From Sediminibacterium ginsengisoli (GTDB lineage: Bacteria > Bacteroidota > Bacteroidia > Chitinophagales > Chitinophagaceae), in assembly GCA_945860335.1 (NCBI GenBank), contig CAMAQW010000056.1, positions 1-10,333 on the forward strand: DNA of 10,333 nucleotides. The letters are read 5' to 3'. Positions 6,694 through 10,333 of the stretch are shown piece by piece. The translations under genes and the position numbers were made by a program. The notes under the pieces were generated by a model. The model had not been told where the DNA came from, made no database searches, and was given only the letters and a program-made list of their open reading frames with translations. The first letter of the stretch is position 1. Every line of letters begins with the position of its first letter.

Positions 6694-7870
6694 TATTTTC
6701 TTTTTCAACTCTTCTAGTACCCGCATACATTTCGTATTCTAGTAAACGGCAATCTATTTTGGCGTTTAAAAACTCAATACGTCTACTAGGTTTGAGCCTT
6801 ATTTTCTTTGCCAATTCTAGGTTGCCCGTAAATATATAACCGGTAGCGCCTTTGCATTTATTTTTTAAAAAGTCGCCCATTCTTGCATAAGTGGCTTCTA
6901 GTTCAATTTCTTCACCCAGTCTTTCACCGTATTCTGGATTAAACAAAATAACGGCGCCCTCCATATTGTCAGGCATTTTGGTAGATTCAAAATCGCATAC
7001 CTGAAAAGTAATGAGGTCCTCAACACCAGCTGCTGCTGCATTTATTTTTGCAATATCAATGGCTTGTTTACTCATATCAGAAGCAATAATTTGTAAGGCT
7101 GGAAGTGATCTAATTTGATTTTCAATAATAGCCCGTTCATTTTCATACACTTCTTTTTTATAGCCTAAAACGTGCATGAATGCATAGTTCTCTCTTAAAA
7201 GACCAGGTACCCTTTTGGTTGCAATTAGGGCGGCCTCTATGGCTAAAGTCCCTGAACCGCACATAGGGTTTATAAAAGGAGTGAACCTGTCCCATTTGCC
7301 CGACAAAATAGTGGCAGCAGCAAGTGCTTCCAACATAGGGGCTTTTCCTGGAATCTTTCGGTAACCATGCCTCGCTAACGAATCGCCAGTGGTATCAATA
7401 AATACTTCGGCCTCATCATATTTCCAATAGAGGTAAACAACGGCACCGGTTAGTTCAGATCCAGTAGAAGGTCTTTTGTTAGCCACCTTCCGCATCCGGT
7501 CTACAACTGCATCTTTAACCCTAAGGTTCGCAAATAAATTGGTGGTGATGGTGGTATGAAACACATTACTTGTTACAGAAAAATACCCGCCCGGATCAAT
7601 TATTTTTTCCCACTCAATGGTAGTGAGGTTTTCATATAATTCGTCGGGATTGTTACAATTAAAAGATTTGATGGAGTATAAAACCTGGCTCGCTGTTCTA
7701 AGATTTAAATTAAGTCGAATGCAATCGTTTATGGTGCCCGTGATTTCTACACCCGTTTGAAAACTTCGGTCGATGTTAAACCCGAGCGAAATCACTTCGG
7801 TGGCAAGAGCAGGGGATAACCATTTATGGCAGGTAATTACAATTTTATTGGGCGTTGTAAAGGGTTGCAT
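6683..7870 (-). CDS. THUMP-domain class I RNA methyltransferase, RlmL-N/YcbY-like
   Basis: This cytoplasmic enzyme probably methylates a guanine N2 in RNA, as E. coli RlmL does at 23S rRNA G2445. It has 395 residues. The N-terminal 50-160 region fits a ferredoxin-like/THUMP RNA-binding unit (RTASQVLYSIKSF at 58-70, FIDTTGDSLARHGYRK at 157-172), followed by the GKAPMLEALAAA linker (175-186) and a Rossmann methyltransferase. Motif I is NPMCGSGTLAIEAA (201-214), the acidic SAM-contact strand is IIASDMS (261-267), and the catalytic motif is FNPEYGERLG (310-319). The usual form of that motif is NPPY or NPPF, so proline to glutamate is unusual. E. coli RlmL has a second methyltransferase domain (RlmK), which is absent here. 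Target base is inferred, not shown. A tRNA guanine methyltransferase of the same superfamily is the main alternative. Confidence 0.88.
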   Translation of the reverse strand: MQPFTTPNKIVITCHKWLSPALATEVISLGFNIDRSFQTGVEITGTINDCIRLNLNLRTASQVLYSIKSFNCNNPDELYENLTTIEWEKIIDPGGYFSVTSNVFHTTITTNLFANLRVKDAVVDRMRKVANKRPSTGSELTGAVVYLYWKYDEAEVFIDTTGDSLARHGYRKIPGKAPMLEALAAATILSGKWDRFTPFINPMCGSGTLAIEAALIATKRVPGLLRENYAFMHVLGYKKEVYENERAIIENQIRSLPALQIIASDMSKQAIDIAKINAAAAGVEDLITFQVCDFESTKMPDNMEGAVILFNPEYGERLGEEIELEATYARMGDFLKNKCKGATGYIFTGNLELAKKIRLKPSRRIEFLNAKIDCRLLEYEMYAGTRRVEKENINS

Positions 7871-7874
7871 TACA

Positions 7875-7882
7875 CAAATTTA
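7875..7882 (-). promoter_or_regulatory. Possible -7 element directly before the methyltransferase start
   Basis: On the minus strand TAAATTTG fits TAnnTTTG exactly, but it ends only 4 bases before the ATG at 7870. If used, the transcript would start at or next to the start codon and be nearly leaderless. No -33 TTTG was found at the right distance, so this may be chance in AT-rich DNA. Confidence 0.25.
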
Positions 7883-7909
7883 ATTTAAATGGCTTAATGG
7901 GGGGTATAT

Positions 7910-7941
7910 AAAAAAAGCCCTCGATACAATCGAAGGCTTTT
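7910..7941 (-). terminator. Rho-independent terminator of tRNA-Val
   Basis: Read on the minus strand, GCC-T-TCGAT pairs with ATCGA-G-GGC around a TGT loop, with a T-G wobble in the middle, followed by a run of seven T. Flanking A and T bases extend the stem. On the plus strand the same central pair is a C-A mismatch and the T-run is only four long, so the minus direction is favoured. It sits 6 bases after the tRNA 3' end and separates the tRNA from the methyltransferase gene. Confidence 0.85.
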
Positions 7942-7946
7942 CTGTG

Positions 7947-8021
7947 TGGGAGCACACGGGTTCGAACCGCGGACCCTCTCGGTGTAAACGAGATGCTCTA
8001 AACCAACTGAGCTATGCTCCC
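7947..8021 (-). tRNA. tRNA-Val (anticodon TAC)
   Basis: The 75-base minus-strand sequence folds into a complete cloverleaf. The acceptor stem is GGGAGCA with TGCTCCC, the D arm GCTC/GAGC holds a 10-base loop containing GG, the anticodon stem is TCTCG/CGAGA, the loop TTTACAC gives anticodon TAC, the variable loop is GGGTC, and the T arm CGCGG/CCGTG has one G-T pair and the loop TTCGAAC. The discriminator base is A, as expected for valine. CCA is not encoded: the bases after the discriminator read CAC. A promoter lies just upstream and a terminator just downstream, so it is a single-gene transcription unit. Confidence 0.97.
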
Positions 8022-8035
8022 TTTTTATTGGAGTG

Positions 8036-8066
8036 CAAAAATAGGGTCTGAAGTGAAACTGCCAAA
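8036..8066 (-). promoter_or_regulatory. Bacteroidota-type promoter of tRNA-Val
   Basis: On the minus strand there is TTTG (8066-8063), a 19-base spacer, then TATTTTTG (8043-8036), an exact match to the Bacteroidota housekeeping consensus TTTG-N19-TAnnTTTG. The -7 element ends 14 bases before the mature tRNA 5' end at 8021, so transcription should start about 7-8 bases upstream of the tRNA, leaving a very short leader for RNase P. Confidence 0.8.
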
Positions 8067-8089
8067 AAAAACTTTGATTTTTTAGCGAA

Positions 8090-8380
8090 TTAATTGAATT
8101 GAAGCGATGGAAACCTATATAATTGGCTATCATACACAAAAAGCTCCTCTATTTCATAGTCCCAATACTTATACAGGGGTGATTTTTTGAGGTATTTAGC
8201 GGCCGCTTCTTTAGAATCGGTATTGAGGGTAATCCAGCAGGTTTGACTCTCCATGCTCACCGCATAGCTGTCAATAATACTCTTATTAAATAAGAAGTTG
8301 ATATAACTGCGGTGGGGTGGAACCAGCGTCATAAACTGGTCGTCCATTGTAAATTTGATAATTGCCTGAAACTTTTTCAT
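8090..8380 (-). CDS. Small conserved hypothetical protein, possibly YciI/muconolactone isomerase-like fold
   Basis: The 96-residue protein has no signal peptide or membrane segment and should be cytoplasmic. Its pattern suggests a small alpha+beta barrel: a first strand KKFQAIIKFT (2-11), a helix with PPHRSYINFLFNKSII (21-36), a strand SYAVSMESQTCWITLNT (38-54), a helix DSKEAAAKYLKKSPLYKYW (55-73) and a last strand YEIEELFVYD (75-84). This order is like YciI or muconolactone-isomerase-like proteins, and the protein looks like one I associate with Chitinophagaceae genomes, but I cannot name a function. No catalytic residue set is evident. It lies between tRNA-Val and the BNR-protein gene, all on the minus strand, 59 bases after the latter. 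Coding is supported by an ordinary composition, a clear fold pattern and a basic MKKF start. Confidence 0.75.
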   Translation of the reverse strand: MKKFQAIIKFTMDDQFMTLVPPHRSYINFLFNKSIIDSYAVSMESQTCWITLNTDSKEAAAKYLKKSPLYKYWDYEIEELFVYDSQLYRFPSLQFN

Positions 8381-8439
8381 ACCGAGTTCTTTAATACTGC
8401 ACTACTAATCTACAATTTTCGTGCCTAATTGTTACAATC

Positions 8440-9531
8440 TTACAAAATTAATTTTGCGATCCTGCCTCGGCCACCGGCTAAGTATACGGTACGTCCATTT
8501 TTTGCCTTTTGCACCACATGAAAACTCTCTTTGGAAACTTGTTCCCAATGGATGCCGCCATCGTTACTAATGTCTATGCCCGATGTACCACAGGTAATTA
8601 ATGTTTCATTGTCTAAATAAATAACACAAGACCTATAACCGTGTGGGTTAACAATGGGGGTTGTATAAGTTCTATTGCCGTTTTCAAAAGCAACTAAAAT
8701 ACAATTGAACCTGCTAATGGTATCATGTGCAAAATCGCCACCAACAATTACACCTTTTTGGATTTTATTGTTAAATGCAATCGAGTTGGCGCCCGCCGAA
8801 CTAAAGCCTTGCAATAATGGCAGCGAATCATTAAATGAATGGTTTAAAAAATCTTTTAATCGAGATTTGGTGCCACCTGTAACAACGAGCCATGGGGCAT
8901 CTTTACTATAATTTGTGATAGCTATATTGGTGCCACTTGAGGCAAACATCGCTTCACCCGCTGGTACGGTAGGCACATTTTTTAATTCTTTTTTAGAAGG
9001 TTTGACCCAAGTGTTACCGCCATCAAAAGTTTTGGCATAAAATATTTTGTTCTTGATGGGATCGCCTACAACCATGCCTACTAATTGTCCCTCTACTTTT
9101 TCAAAATGCATCGCGTCTAAAAACATGCCAGTAGTTGTATCTTCAAAAACTTTTTTCCAATTTTTACCACCATCCGTAGTTTTTAAAATAATGGCGGGCT
9201 GGTCTACTGCCATAATAATGGCGGTGTTTTGATCAAAGGCTTCTATGTCTCTAAAATCTCTTTTTTCAAAACCAGGCACCTGCGTCCACTCAATATTTTT
9301 GCCGCCGTCTGTACTTTTTGCTACCATACCACCGGATCCGCTGGCCCAAAAAATGTTATCATTTACAACACTCAGTCCTCTAATACTCACTTTATTGCTA
9401 GATGCTAGTAAGCTAATACTTATATCTGGTGTAGGTTTTATGGAAAGCGGGATCTGGTTTTGCGCGGAAACCTCAATGCTTGTAAGTAGCCATAAAACAG
9501 CGCTACAATAAAATATTTTTATAAACCGCAT
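8440..9531 (-). CDS. Secreted BNR/Asp-box beta-propeller protein, Ycf48-like
   Basis: The 363-residue protein has a signal peptide (hydrophobic core about 5-18, likely cut after EVSA or VSAQ near 23-24) and then repeated beta-propeller blades marked by Asp boxes of the form S/T-x-D-G-G-x-x-W. I see four: STDGGKNIEW (73-82, two extra residues before Trp), TTDGGKNW (118-125), TFDGGNTW (168-175) and SNDGGIHW (322-329). The spacing of about 45-50 residues for the first three fits consecutive blades, and the long gap before the fourth probably holds blades that lost the box. The architecture resembles Ycf48/photosystem II assembly factor-like and sialidase-like propellers. These are often scaffolds, so no enzyme activity should be assumed, and sialidase catalytic residues were not recognised. 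Location is probably periplasmic or outside the cell. It is divergent from the TcdA-like gene with a 71-base gap. Confidence 0.87.
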   Translation of the reverse strand: MRFIKIFYCSAVLWLLTSIEVSAQNQIPLSIKPTPDISISLLASSNKVSIRGLSVVNDNIFWASGSGGMVAKSTDGGKNIEWTQVPGFEKRDFRDIEAFDQNTAIIMAVDQPAIILKTTDGGKNWKKVFEDTTTGMFLDAMHFEKVEGQLVGMVVGDPIKNKIFYAKTFDGGNTWVKPSKKELKNVPTVPAGEAMFASSGTNIAITNYSKDAPWLVVTGGTKSRLKDFLNHSFNDSLPLLQGFSSAGANSIAFNNKIQKGVIVGGDFAHDTISRFNCILVAFENGNRTYTTPIVNPHGYRSCVIYLDNETLITCGTSGIDISNDGGIHWEQVSKESFHVVQKAKNGRTVYLAGGRGRIAKLIL

Positions 9532-9602
9532 AGGATGTACATTTTTGCATGGTTAACTAGGCTAAATCTAGAACAAGTTTTATACCCAAAAAAATAATAT
9601 TG

Positions 9603-10333
9603 ATGATACCGTATTGGATGAGTAGAACGCAGTTAATGTTAGGAGATGAGCCCATACAAACCCTGATGTCTAAAAATGTACTCGTGGTTGGGCTGGGAGG
9701 CGTTGGTGGCATTTGCGCAGAAATGATAGCGCGCGCAGGAGTAGGTAAAATGACCATAGTAGACGCGGATACGGTAGATTTAAGCAATGTGAATAGACAA
9801 ATACCGGCCCTACATTCTACTGCAGGGAAACCAAAAGCCGAAGTGATGGCAGAACGCTTAAAAGATATTAATCCAGATTTAGATTTAACAGTATTAACAG
9901 AGTATATAAAAGAAGAGCGTACCCGAGAAATTTTAGATCAGGGGAATTTTGATTACGCAGTTGATTGCATAGATACCTTGTCTCCAAAAGTATATTTTAT
10001 CAAAGCTTGTATTGACAGAAAAATTCCCATTGTAAGTTCACTGGGGGCTGGTGGTAAAATGGATCCTTCGCAAATAAAAGTGACAGATATTTCAAAAACC
10101 TATCAGTGTAATTTGGCAAAATATGTTCGTAAAAAATTACACGCTCTAGATATTTACAAAGGGCTTACGGTTGTATTTAGTCCCGAAATGGTAGACCAGT
10201 CAAAAATTATTGAAACAGAAAAAGCTTTTCCTAAAAAGTCAATTATAGGAACGCTATCATACATGCCTGCTATTTTTGGTTGCACCACAGCTAGTGTCGT
10301 TATTAGAGACCTAGGTGGGTTAAAATTAGTAGA
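9603..10333 (+). CDS. tcdA: TcdA/CsdL-like E1 enzyme, tRNA t6A dehydratase (C-terminus cut by window edge)
   Basis: TcdA uses ATP to cyclise threonylcarbamoyladenosine (t6A37) in tRNAs for ANN codons. I read 243 codons from ATG 9603 to the right edge without a stop; E. coli TcdA has 268. The start MIPYWMSRTQLMLGDE matches the WxSRTxLLxG opening typical of TcdA. Then come the nucleotide loop VVGLGGVGG (28-36), IVDADTVDLSNVNRQ (52-66) with the ATP-binding Arg65, GKPKAEVMAERLKDINP (75-91), the DCIDT strand (121-125) and GAGGKMDPSQI (148-158). Where many TcdA proteins have DPL before the (A)xxxR helix, this one reads TYQCNLAKYVRKKL (166-179). No zinc CxxC pairs typical of MoeB or ThiF appear in the visible part. 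ThiF/MoeB/HesA is the alternative family name. The upstream in-frame stop at 9558 limits the start to this ATG or the TTG just before it. Confidence 0.88.
   Translation, partial: MIPYWMSRTQLMLGDEPIQTLMSKNVLVVGLGGVGGICAEMIARAGVGKMTIVDADTVDLSNVNRQIPALHSTAGKPKAEVMAERLKDINPDLDLTVLTEYIKEERTREILDQGNFDYAVDCIDTLSPKVYFIKACIDRKIPIVSSLGAGGKMDPSQIKVTDISKTYQCNLAKYVRKKLHALDIYKGLTVVFSPEMVDQSKIIETEKAFPKKSIIGTLSYMPAIFGCTTASVVIRDLGGLKLV

Noticed and set aside
8060..8085. A/T-only inverted stretch after the small hypothetical gene as a terminator
   Set aside because: Pairing is only A with T runs and has no GC stem; part of it overlaps the tRNA promoter.
7894..8139. 81-codon minus-strand open frame across the tRNA region
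   Set aside because: It runs through tRNA-Val and its terminator; the translated piece is the familiar artefact of a frame read through a tRNA gene.
9532..9602. Promoters in the gap between the BNR-protein and TcdA-like genes
   Set aside because: Only partial matches were found, such as TTTG-N16-TAGATTTA on the minus strand, with wrong spacing and a mismatch.
9557..9787. Minus-strand frame opposite the TcdA-like gene
   Set aside because: It lies opposite the conserved nucleotide-binding region of the TcdA-like gene and resembles no protein I know.
1..10333. Mobile element, CRISPR array, toxin-antitoxin or defence system
   Set aside because: No transposase, integrase, regularly spaced repeats, terminal inverted repeats or defence domains were seen; the genes look like core genome.

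Overview
The window looks like a Bacteroidota chromosome segment, most likely from the Chitinophagaceae or a close relative. The DNA is AT-rich. No start codon has a clear Shine-Dalgarno sequence. The best promoter matches the Bacteroidota pattern (TTTG, 19-base spacer, TAnnTTTG). The encoded proteins resemble Bacteroidota versions: a CcmE/CcmF pair, DUF4294, a BNR-repeat protein and a solitary GH53 lipoprotein. The assignment rests on sequence character and recalled family resemblance, not on a search.

Layout from left to right. A ureohydrolase (agmatinase/arginase family) lies on the minus strand and runs off the left edge. Divergent from it is a plus-strand cluster of three closely spaced genes: ccmE (heme chaperone), ccmF/ccsA-like (heme lyase) and a secreted DUF4294 protein. 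The DUF4294 gene meets, tail to tail with a 4-base overlap, a minus-strand pair clpS-aat whose stop and start codons share one base. That pair forms a compact N-degron module. Divergent from clpS is a plus-strand GH53 endo-galactanase lipoprotein gene, which overlaps by 11 bases the end of a minus-strand THUMP-domain RNA methyltransferase gene. Next, all on the minus strand, come a terminator hairpin, tRNA-Val(TAC) with a near-ideal promoter, a small conserved hypothetical gene and a secreted BNR/Ycf48-like protein gene. A plus-strand TcdA-like E1 enzyme gene is cut by the right edge.

How the genes work together. CcmE and CcmF act in cytochrome c maturation in and outside the inner membrane, and DUF4294 may be an extracytoplasmic companion. 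Aat adds Leu/Phe to the N-termini of proteins, and ClpS delivers such proteins to the ClpP protease. The methyltransferase, tRNA-Val and TcdA homologue all relate to RNA or translation but are not one operon. The GH53 enzyme and the ureohydrolase are single metabolic genes without pathway partners here.

Most of the window is ordinary core genome. I found no mobile element, CRISPR array, toxin system or clear new system. The most useful oddities are the CxxxY heme-binding variant of CcmE, the linkage of DUF4294 to ccmF, the NPEY catalytic motif in the methyltransferase and the two overlapping convergent gene pairs. Every intergenic gap is shorter than 150 bases.
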